Assembly (NCBI RefSeq): GCF_003236175.1
Contig: NZ_QKTW01000017.1
Span: 136,304 to 200,303, forward strand
Direction: 5' to 3'
Origin: Taibaiella soli
Lineage (GTDB): Bacteria; Bacteroidota; Bacteroidia; Chitinophagales; Chitinophagaceae
DNA: 64,000 nt
Shown here: piece by piece, positions 8,928-16,156 of the stretch
Position numbering within the stretch: the stretch's first letter is position 1
Layout: the number at the start of each line of letters is the position of its first letter
Position numbers and translations under genes: made by a program
Notes under the pieces: generated by a model
What the model saw: the letters and a program-made list of their open reading frames with translations, nothing else
Database searches by the model: none
What the model was told of the DNA's origin: nothing

Positions 8928-9479
8928 ATGAAACGTCAAACACAAAAAATAAAAGAACAGTCCGTCAATTCGGATTTAGATAAGTACACCAATAAAGAAC
9001 TTGCCGAATCTTTTGTTTTCCCATCTAAGAAAAGCGCAAAACAAACGGAGGAGGAAAAGGAATTCTGGGAAAAAAGAAGAACTGCTTTTGAAAATAGAAG
9101 TTCTGCAAAAAAAATATATTCAAGGCTCTTGCAATTAAAATATCAGATCGAGGATTATATCAAAAGCGACGACTATGATGAAAGAACAACATTCGGTTAT
9201 TTTCTAAAAGAGTATATCCATATCCTCGATAAAAAGAATAATCAATTTGCAAGTGAAATAGATATTACGCCGACGGAATTAAGTCAAATAATCAACAGTC
9301 ATCGAAAGCCAAAAGAAAATATAATAATCCGACTTGAGATACATTCGAATGAGAACATTCCGGCAATTACATGGTACAGACTTTTAGAAAAGGAAAAAGA
9401 ACACGAAATCATCACTGATAAGATCATGCGGAAAAGTGAAAAGGCGCATGTAAAAAGAATTGCAGAATTTTCGTTGTAA
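8928..9479 (+). CDS. Xre/HigA-like HTH protein (putative antitoxin)
   Basis: 183 residues. The N-terminal 60 residues are highly charged and probably flexible or coiled. Residues about 95-145 form an HTH_3-type DNA-binding domain: GYFLKEYIHILDKKNNQFAS, then the recognition region ITPTELSQIINSHRKP, then IIIRLEIHSNENIPA. This is close to HigA/Xre antitoxins. The gene is the second of a two-gene unit with the GNAT-like protein, ends before a terminator hairpin (9494-9522), and probably represses the operon through the palindromes at 8341-8383. Confidence 0.7.
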   Translation: MKRQTQKIKEQSVNSDLDKYTNKELAESFVFPSKKSAKQTEEEKEFWEKRRTAFENRSSAKKIYSRLLQLKYQIEDYIKSDDYDERTTFGYFLKEYIHILDKKNNQFASEIDITPTELSQIINSHRKPKENIIIRLEIHSNENIPAITWYRLLEKEKEHEIITDKIMRKSEKAHVKRIAEFSL

Positions 9480-9493
9480 CAATTTATCGATAA

Positions 9494-9522
9494 AGTGCCT
9501 TCCAGAGTGAGGGCATTTTTTT
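9494..9522 (+). terminator. Terminator of the GNAT/Xre unit
   Basis: A short hairpin (AAGTGCC pairing with GGGCATT, one G-T pair) is followed by seven T residues, 15 bp after the stop codon of the Xre gene. Confidence 0.6.
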
Positions 9523-9597
9523 ATAGGATCCGTCAATCTTTTCCAACTTTTCCGATCAGTGAGCATGGTATGTTTGTACCAGGTATTTCCAACTTAC

Positions 9598-10500
9598 GGC
9601 AATTCCGCGGCAAGTTGATACCAGAAAACGGCCTCTTGCATACAGTTTGATTATTTTCGTAATATAAATCCACTATTGTATTTGAATTAAAAATAGTTTT
9701 CATGTCTGGGTTCTAATTAGACACCTGATTGAAGCTTGATACATCAAAGTTCTATTTTCAGAAACTATCACTATTGATACACATTGGCGAGTATATGTCG
9801 GCAAATTCAACGATCAATGTCTCAAATCTGAGAAATCTGCAAGGACGGTAATTTCGTTCCTTGTATTTTCTTTCTTCATTTCTTTCGTCGAAGATCTACT
9901 GAGCTGGTAGTTCATTCTAATCTATTCAATTCGTCTGTTCAATTCTTCCAGATCCTCTGTTATTCTCCATTTCTGATCTTTGAAGATTCAATGGTCAACC
10001 TATCTTTTTGCATTGAGATTTCTGTATTCTTTTGCTGATCTATTGGTTGTGATTCCTTTGTCATTTGTTCTTCCTAAAGATAAATCTGATGATCTCTCTA
10101 TTAGTTTCTTCTGAATAATTACCTGCATATATGTACTAAGGTTTTCAGAGTCTCTTTATCGATATACTCTTCGGATTCTTTCTGATTTCTCTGTTGAGTT
10201 AAATCTAATAAGATCTGCTATGCATATTAGTACTGAGGTTTTCTGATTTGTTTCAGTTGATTCATTTAGGAGATTCTTTTCTTTACTTGTTAACGGGATA
10301 GTTCTTCGGTTGTATGCATATAAGTACTGAGGTTTTCTGAGAGGATGAAATATATCAATTGAGATAGGGATCAGGGTACTTTCTAAAACGATTCACAACG
10401 GAGTTTGGAGTATTCAAATTCTCAATCAAACATGAAAAGAATATCAATGCCAAGGATAAGTCAATCGGGGATGATGTCGGAGACGTAAACGACAAATCTT
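9598..10500 (+). repeat. Non-coding repeat module 2
   Basis: Between the Xre gene and the DUF4265 gene (9480-10578) there is no credible gene. The stretch repeats the parts of module 1 in the same order: alpha block (9598-9727, with AATATAAATCCAC and TTCTAATTAGACACCTG), beta motifs (9564-9583 and 9843-9860), pyrimidine-rich tract (about 9905-10110), R cluster (10123-10337) and epsilon block (about 10392-10500). Similarity to module 1 is patchy, with many small indels. Confidence 0.75.
10123..10337 (+). repeat. Repeat cluster 2 (three R repeats)
   Basis: Type 1 at 10124-10146 (TGCATATATGTACTAAGG, preceded by AATAATTACC), type 2 at 10220-10243 (ATGCATATTAGTACTGAGG) and type 3 at 10314-10337 (ATGCATATAAGTACTGAGG). 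The order is the same as in cluster 1. After types 2 and 3 the reading frame closes immediately with TGA, yet the sequence beyond (ATCAATTGAGAT... and the epsilon block) still matches cluster 1, so conservation is at nucleic-acid level. Confidence 0.85.
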
Positions 10501-10578
10501 TCAGGCATTCTCAAAGTTATTTTATACGCACCACAAACCTTATGAATCTGTCGGCGAGAAAGTTAAAGTTGAATCGGA

Positions 10579-11013
10579 TCAATGGGCCAGACAAGCTTCC
10601 TGATAATCCCATTTTTCGTTTTCAAAACCTTCGTCCAGGAACGGTTTTATCACTCCAAAATAGTCCACCGTTGCCGGAATATTTACCGCAATCAAGGATG
10701 GGATGTTGCTGATCTCCGATTGACACTGTAATTCCTCTAACGTTTTCATCGTTGTCCTAATAATCTCCTTGTCATAAAAAACGATTTGAATTGTACTGTT
10801 TCCAGATTCCGTTATCAAATCTTTCACGACTAAATTCCCATCTTCGATTGTTCCGCTTACGACATCTCCCAGTGAATAGTTTTTGACGTAAAAAGGGATA
10901 TTGTCGATTTCATAATTATTGCCAACCGACTTTACCCACATACGTTCGGTCATAGTTTCACCGTCATTTAAATACGTGAAATGCATTTTTAAATAGCTAT
11001 CGCTTTTTGACAT
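10579..11013 (-). CDS. DUF4265 family protein
   Basis: About 144 residues from the ATG at 11013; a TTG start at 11052 would add 13 residues. The sequence fits DUF4265: TERMWVKSVGNNYEIDNIPF near residues 21-40, then YSLGDVVSGTIEDG, then SGNSTIQIVF. The family is of unknown function and often appears in accessory regions and near toxin or immunity genes. Here it is a lone gene opposite in strand to all its neighbours and lies between repeat modules 2 and 3, splitting or duplicating the epsilon block (copies on both sides). That suggests it arrived as an inserted cargo gene. No signal peptide is seen. Confidence 0.7.
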   Translation of the reverse strand: MSKSDSYLKMHFTYLNDGETMTERMWVKSVGNNYEIDNIPFYVKNYSLGDVVSGTIEDGNLVVKDLITESGNSTIQIVFYDKEIIRTTMKTLEELQCQSEISNIPSLIAVNIPATVDYFGVIKPFLDEGFENEKWDYQEACLAH

Positions 11014-11217
11014 AGATGCTTCAATTATGGTATCCTTTGACTGGATAGGCAAGTTATCATTTTATCACTATCTATTTATCCTGCTACCTCTTTCTAAATT
11101 CCTCGTTCTTGAATCTCTTCTGCCGGTTTTCTCTTTACTTCATTTTAGATCTTGCTTCTGAACGGGTTGGCCAAATGACCGGATGTTTGGTATGACAAGT
11201 GGCACTGTTGAATTACA

Positions 11218-11936
11218 CCCGGCGGAGTTTTGGAGTATCGTCATCGTGGTGAAACGGGAAAAGAATATCAATGCCAAGGCACAGTCAACCGAGGACGATA
11301 TAGGAGATATAAATGACAAATGAATAAAGCGACAAAACGACATCGAAATATTCCTGTGAAACCAATTTGGAAACAGGGGCGGTAAGTTCGTACCAGGCAC
11401 TCATCTTCAGTTCAAACTTATGGGATCAAATGACCGGCTTGTTCCGATATTGGAAATGAAAACATCAAATCGGAAAGATCTGCAAGGACGGTAAGATCGT
11501 TCCTCAATCCAAAAGTCTGTTCTCTTTGAAAGAAATCTCCCGGCAAGTTCTTTACAAAGTTCTTGTTCTTTCGTATTCTCAATCCCGATTCTAAGGTTTC
11601 TGATTCTCTAATTTGCTCTTCTTCTGTAAAATTCTATCTAATCCTTGACTCTAAGTGAAGAGTGAATCTCCAATGATTGTAAGCATATAAGTACTGACGT
11701 TTTTCCAAGATCTGTTTATGAATATCCTTGAAAGACTTTTCTGATCTGAATTGATTCTTCTTTGATAAATCTTCTAAGATAGATCTTCAAGATTTCAACT
11801 GACTCTATGCATATAAGTACTGAGGTTTTCTTAGAAGCTATTTGTGATTCTTGTTTGATAAATCTTGAATGATTCTTCCAATAAATTTTAGAATGAATTT
11901 CTCAATAATTATTTGCATATAAGTACTAAGGTTCGG
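11218..11936 (+). repeat. Non-coding repeat module 3
   Basis: The stretch 11053-12847 has no credible gene. This part holds an epsilon block (11218-11350, with AAAAGAATATCAATGCCAAG and GGAGATATAAATGACAAA), beta motifs at 11377-11394 and 11486-11503, a pyrimidine-rich tract (about 11505-11660) and R cluster 3 (11682-11936). The order matches modules 1 and 2, with a gene-free spacing to the next R cluster of about 1.07 kb, which may be the true module length. Confidence 0.75.
11682..11936 (+). repeat. Repeat cluster 3 (variant order)
   Basis: Repeats at 11682-11704 (AGCATATAAGTACTGACG, type 3 with one change), 11807-11830 (ATGCATATAAGTACTGAGG, type 3) and 11913-11936 (TTGCATATAAGTACTAAGG preceded by AATAATTA, a type-1-like copy). 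Unlike the other clusters, the type-1-like copy is last. The spacers are rich in GATCTT/AGATTC words. Confidence 0.8.
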
Positions 11937-12042
11937 GGAAGAACGTTACTGACTTGTTGGCAAGGAAAGAAAGACGTAAGAACTTGTCGGCAACAAGATG
12001 AATGAATATGTCGGTGATAGGGACCTGACAAATGAAAGATAT

Positions 12043-12847
12043 CAACGGCGGAGTTTCGGATATTCAAATTCTCGACGAAACAGAAAAATAGTATAAATGC
12101 ATTACAAGAAATCAGAGGTTGGTGGTGAGAGAATAAACAGCCTTTAAGCTTGGCTGAAGTGATAACAATTGAATGGAAATATCGGCAGCATTGACCACCA
12201 TTATTTTGGATTTGAACCTTGAATGAAAACTGATGAGAACTTACATCTATCTTGTCTCAAGTCTTAAGATTTGATCAAATTTCCAGGACGGTGACTTCGT
12301 ACCATTGAAGATGGCCGGTTTGAAATCGAATTGACAGGAACTTACGTTTCATTTTACCACAAGTTGATTTGCCACAAATATCAATTTCTGCGAACATTTA
12401 CAGGACGGTGACTTCGTACCTCAAGATTCATTTCTGATATGTAAGAGACAAATGAGATCTAAATGACCTATCACTATTGATATGAGATGGTAAGATGGTA
12501 CCAAAGTAGGAGACATTCCAGTTTCTTTTCAAGAAGGTTATCAAATCTGTAAAGTCATTCCTGCTCAATTCCTCTTTCTTGATTAAAACTCCAGATCAAT
12601 TTATTTTCAGATTGTATTTGTTTGTTCTTTCTACTTGCTGATTCTCTTTTGTGATTTATTCTTTTCGGATTCTAACAGCTCATTCAATTATTCTGGAGAT
12701 TCTAACTTTTCTAAATAACTCTAAAGTTTGACTCTATCAATAATTACCTGCTTATATGTACTAAGGTTTTCCGATTCTCTATTTCTGATCGATTCTTGTC
12801 GGTTCTTTCTGTTCATTCAATAGTTCTTAGATAATTCTATCGGCGGT
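12043..12847 (+). repeat. Non-coding repeat module 4, leader of polymerase-like gene
   Basis: It contains a partial epsilon block (12043-12110), three beta motifs (12286-12303, 12403-12420, 12486-12502) and a pyrimidine-rich tract (about 12540-12720). It leads into R cluster 4, which overlaps the start of the polymerase-like gene. The two beta copies at 12286 and 12403 are identical over 18 bp and 117 bp apart. Confidence 0.75.
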
Positions 12848-13039
12848 ATGCATATTAGTACTGAGGTTTTCGGAGATGTCAATTCTGTAACAGATATCAA
12901 TATTTCTGAAGAGGAATATCAAGTAGTTTCTTCTAAGATTATTTCAAATTCTGGAACTGGTATAAGTACTGAATCAATTGATGAATATAATTCTGTCGAT
13001 TCTTCTTTGTACTCTATGCATATTAGTACTGAGGTTTTC
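12751..13039 (+). repeat. Repeat cluster 4, overlapping the polymerase-like gene
   Basis: Type 1 at 12752-12773 (preceded by AATAATTACCTG), type 2 at 12848-12871, a degenerate copy at about 12956-12972 (GGTATAAGTACTGAA), and a second type 2 at 13016-13039. The last three are all in frame with the downstream coding sequence; the degenerate one still reads Ile-Ser-Thr-Glu. This is the only cluster whose repeats lead into a long open reading frame. Confidence 0.85.
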
Positions 13040-13996
13040 GATAAGTCTCTTTTGATTGAAGATTTGAAGATGTTGGTGTATGATGAACTGAGATTGTTGG
13101 ATGCTGCAAAGAAAAAGATTGACTCGATCCGTTCCACCAGCTTTCAAATAGGAATGGAGATCGAAGAGATATCTTTTGAAGTCAACAACCGTGTCAGCAA
13201 AAAGGAAAATTATTACGTGAACAAATCTCGTGCAGTTGCTTATTGTAAAAGACGCGGCCTGACACTGATCAAAGATGGCAGGAATTTTTACATCGATGAC
13301 CTGGACCGATACGTTGCAATGAAAAAGAAGAGCATGGAAATTTATTACGGCGGAATAATATCAAAGTTGATCAAAGGGATATTCTATGCTGGCCGAAATA
13401 GTAGTAATGGAAGGTTAGATCACAATTTGACCGCGATGTCTAAATGCTTGGTGGAAATAATAAGGGAGGATAATGGTCTTGTCGAAATTGATCTGAAGAA
13501 TTCCCAGTTTGCGATTCACGCATATTGGTTGAAACAGGAAGGTTTGTGTGACCTGGAGGACGTTGGCGTTTACTACGATCTATGTTCAAATGGAAAATTG
13601 TACGAGGAACTGGGAAAGATGCTGCAGCTTAAGAGAGAGGATGCCAAACAGCTAATGATGGAACTGGCATTCTCAAGCGAGAAAAACCATACAGCAGCGA
13701 AAAAGAAGTTCAAAGAAAGATTTCCCAATGTCGTCGCGCATATTGATGGAGTAAAGAAGGAAGGCGAATCACGTGATTTTTCGATCACTTTACAAAAAAG
13801 AGAAGCCGAAATTTTTGTTGATAATTTATACCCTTCAATCAAAGACGCGGGATTGTTTTGTCTCACCAAACATGACTCATTGATCGTAAAGAGAACGGAG
13901 GTGAATCAGGTGCTTGAAATTGTAAGAGAATATTTCAACTATCTGGAATTTGAATGTACACTGGATGTTGACGGTGAAATTGTGAAAATTTCATAG
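12848..13996 (+). CDS. Compact family-A polymerase-like protein (HDS motif C)
   Basis: 382 residues from 12848, or 326 if translation starts at the second repeat ATG (13016); both starts read MHISTEVF. Residues 115-200 are a basic, mostly helical region containing GRLDHNLTAMSK. Motif A: LVEIDLKNSQFAI with Asp215. Motif B: R263, K267, M271, F275 spaced exactly i, i+4, i+8, i+12 as in the O-helix of Pol I and T7 RNA polymerase. A LQKREAEIF helix (315-323) precedes motif C, KHDSLIV, with His342, Asp343, Ser344. The A-to-B spacing (48) is Pol I-like, while HDS and Met at +8 are as in T7-type RNA polymerases. No exonuclease or thumb domain of normal size is present. The product could be DNA or RNA. 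The family assignment is from motifs; the function is unknown. Confidence 0.7.
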   Translation: MHISTEVFGDVNSVTDINISEEEYQVVSSKIISNSGTGISTESIDEYNSVDSSLYSMHISTEVFDKSLLIEDLKMLVYDELRLLDAAKKKIDSIRSTSFQIGMEIEEISFEVNNRVSKKENYYVNKSRAVAYCKRRGLTLIKDGRNFYIDDLDRYVAMKKKSMEIYYGGIISKLIKGIFYAGRNSSNGRLDHNLTAMSKCLVEIIREDNGLVEIDLKNSQFAIHAYWLKQEGLCDLEDVGVYYDLCSNGKLYEELGKMLQLKREDAKQLMMELAFSSEKNHTAAKKKFKERFPNVVAHIDGVKKEGESRDFSITLQKREAEIFVDNLYPSIKDAGLFCLTKHDSLIVKRTEVNQVLEIVREYFNYLEFECTLDVDGEIVKIS

Positions 13997-14164
13997 GCAC
14001 TTCGAATCTTTACAATTGGATTCAAGATTTTTTAATCGGAAACTGCAGTCGCAAAAAATAATTAACTAATAATTGTGGTATTCGGGGGTGTGATTTCCTT
14101 GCCCGTTTTGTGGTTGTCGGTTTAGGTGGCTTTCGTACATTCGGGAAACAATCATAGTACTGTG

Positions 14165-16156
14165 ATGCCCTTAATATTCTTACTTATCCCTACTGTTTTC
14201 CTGCAGCCAGCTTCAAATGATGGGTCTGCTGCGTTATTTATTTTAGTACTGTTTGCTTTGATGTTCTGGTATATCGTTCGCGGTCGCAGGAGGTCAGTTG
14301 ACGGTTCGAAGAAATCGGACAATTTTCAACAGTCGAGAAAGGCTGAGCCAGATAAATATGGAACAGGCAGCGCATCTACCGCAGCGAATAAAAGTGAGTC
14401 AGACATTCAATTACTAAAAGATAATTCTCAAAAGCAAAAGAAGTTAAACAGTGATGATGCGTTTTGGGATAATCCATTGGTGAAACCCGCAGTTAAACGC
14501 AATGTTCAATTCAGCTATTTGACAATAGCTGCTTTCAAAGAAAAACTCGGGATTGCCAGTTTCGATGTTGTCAGAAATCCCAACACGGGAAAGCTCTTCG
14601 TTAGTACATCCAAAGGTTATTATCGTTGCCAACGGGACATTGACCTTACCAATCCTGCCAACCTCAAGTTCCTCATCGTAAACGGTGATTTCAACGAGTG
14701 TTGTCTTGTGAATGTTGACGACACGGGTAAAAATCGGCAGAGCATGCGTTCTGTCGAACTTGAAGAACAGCCGGATTACTTTCAGTTGCTAAAAGACAAT
14801 CCTCAATGGCAAGACCAATTAAACCTGGAGCATACCCATCTCGATAATATTATTGAGAAATCTTTCGAGGTACCGGCAGCCGAAGTGGCTAAGAATCGAA
14901 CGGATGAGGTGCCAGTTCCAGCCGATGAACATATTTTCCCTAAGGACCTGACGAAAAAGAAATGGTGTTTAATAACCCCATCAGTTGGCTCAGTTGATGT
15001 AGAATTCAAGGAAAATGGAAACTTTTATTTTTTCGCGGAATTGACGGGTAATACATGGAGAATTGTTGACGATAAACTATTTCTTGATTTCGACGGAATT
15101 GGGATTGGCATTGGACATGTATTCAATCTCGACAGAATTGGCGGTTTTATTTTTGGAAAAAAAGGACGCCCCGAGCATTTTCAGTTAAAGAAAAAGAGCT
15201 GTGATGAGTTAGAACGAACCTCAACCATCCCAGAAAATAGCCAAGGTACTAATTCAACTAATCTGGAATTTGAGTTTGTCGGAACTAAATGGAAAATAAG
15301 GAACCATGATGTTGATATTCGGGACGGTATCCTTGAGTTCCTTCCTGACGGCGTATTGAAATATGGGAACATTTTAAAGAGCGGTTGGTCATTTGCTGCC
15401 GGTATTCTTGCTCTGACGGTAAATAGCGGGTACTGCGCCTATCTCGGCGTTCTTAAAAACGAATCAGTAATAACAGGGACGGCAAAAAATATAAAAGGAG
15501 AAACGTGGAAGTTTGATATCGAGAAAATAATATCAGAAAAAGATCCTTTGCCAACCATTGGGTCAGCCAGTCAAACGAGAGTGGAAACGTCAGTCCTGTC
15601 AGCTTTTGCTGTTGAAAGTAATAGCGCACACGGATACAATTGGCGCGCACTTTGGCATTATTATCCTGTAAATAAATTCCATTACGCCAGTTTAGGTAGT
15701 AGTGATTTAGAGAATCGGAACCATGTGTTTAAATTTAAAGACGGCGAGGCTCCTGGAATGTATGCAACAAAGATGTCAAAAGCCTTATTGAGTACTTACG
15801 GTAAAGATTATTTGAAAACGAAAACTCTGCTTATTGTCCCGGCATCTTCAAAAGATAAAACAGAAAGAAGATTTAAGTTGTTTTGTTCAAAACTATGCGA
15901 ACTGACTGGTTTGATAAACGGATACGAGATTTTGACAAATAATGACAAGGAGAAAAAGCCTAAACACCTGGGGGGGGATGGTGGGATCATCCCTTACGTT
16001 AAATTGACAGAATCGATCTCTGGAAGGAAAATTTTAGTGATCGATGACGTAAGGACATCCGGCCGGAGTTCAAACGATATTTATAATTTACTCAAGAGCA
16101 ATGGCGCCAGCGAAATTGAATTTATTTATTTTGCAAGAACCGTATCGACACTTTAA
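14165..16156 (+). CDS. Membrane-anchored protein with C-terminal phosphoribosyltransferase domain
   Basis: 663 residues from the ATG at 14165; a GTG at 14126 would add 13. Two hydrophobic helices lie at the N-terminus (about 1-16 and 22-41), followed by basic RGRRR, so the rest is likely cytoplasmic. Two similar beta-rich domains follow in the middle (about 265-345 and 365-470, each with a KW-type start and a GN/GxxWxF pattern). The last 170 residues are a PRTase-fold domain ending with the PRPP-loop signature VIDDVRTSGRS (about 625-635). The stop codon overlaps the next start (TAATG), so it is translationally coupled to the DprA-like gene. The gene set suggests a nucleotide-linked defence or stress system. 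Substrate unknown. Confidence 0.7.
   Translation: MPLIFLLIPTVFLQPASNDGSAALFILVLFALMFWYIVRGRRRSVDGSKKSDNFQQSRKAEPDKYGTGSASTAANKSESDIQLLKDNSQKQKKLNSDDAFWDNPLVKPAVKRNVQFSYLTIAAFKEKLGIASFDVVRNPNTGKLFVSTSKGYYRCQRDIDLTNPANLKFLIVNGDFNECCLVNVDDTGKNRQSMRSVELEEQPDYFQLLKDNPQWQDQLNLEHTHLDNIIEKSFEVPAAEVAKNRTDEVPVPADEHIFPKDLTKKKWCLITPSVGSVDVEFKENGNFYFFAELTGNTWRIVDDKLFLDFDGIGIGIGHVFNLDRIGGFIFGKKGRPEHFQLKKKSCDELERTSTIPENSQGTNSTNLEFEFVGTKWKIRNHDVDIRDGILEFLPDGVLKYGNILKSGWSFAAGILALTVNSGYCAYLGVLKNESVITGTAKNIKGETWKFDIEKIISEKDPLPTIGSASQTRVETSVLSAFAVESNSAHGYNWRALWHYYPVNKFHYASLGSSDLENRNHVFKFKDGEAPGMYATKMSKALLSTYGKDYLKTKTLLIVPASSKDKTERRFKLFCSKLCELTGLINGYEILTNNDKEKKPKHLGGDGGIIPYVKLTESISGRKILVIDDVRTSGRSSNDIYNLLKSNGASEIEFIYFARTVSTL

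Larger units (their letters stand above)
7559..12502 (+). repeat. Dispersed 18-bp beta motif, eleven copies
   Basis: Copies of GGACGGTAAGTTCGTACC or close variants start near 7559, 7667, 8228, 8276, 9564, 9843, 11377, 11486, 12286, 12403 and 12486. GGTA and TACC can pair as a short stem around AGTTCG. All are on the same strand. They sit just before the pyrimidine-rich tracts or just after the epsilon blocks. None was seen elsewhere in the window. Confidence 0.75.

Noticed and set aside
11140-11400. 86-codon minus-strand open frame
   Set aside because: It lies wholly across an epsilon block and beta motif that recur elsewhere without this frame.
7410-12847. Integron with attC sites
   Set aside because: No integron integrase in the window, and the modules lack the paired R/L core-site layout of attC. 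The cargo-like pattern is kept only as an observation.
7853-13039. CRISPR array
   Set aside because: Repeats are about 23 bp, but spacing varies from 58 to over 100 bp within clusters and over 1 kb between them, the spacers are low-complexity, and no cas genes are present.
7410-13996. Retron or diversity-generating retroelement
   Set aside because: No reverse transcriptase (no YxDD motif) is present. The polymerase is family-A-like, and no template/variable repeat pair with adenine-specific changes was seen.
12848-13996. Fragment of the host DNA polymerase I gene
   Set aside because: The motif spacing, HDS in motif C and lack of Klenow-like flanking sequence do not fit Pol I, and the frame is complete to a natural stop.
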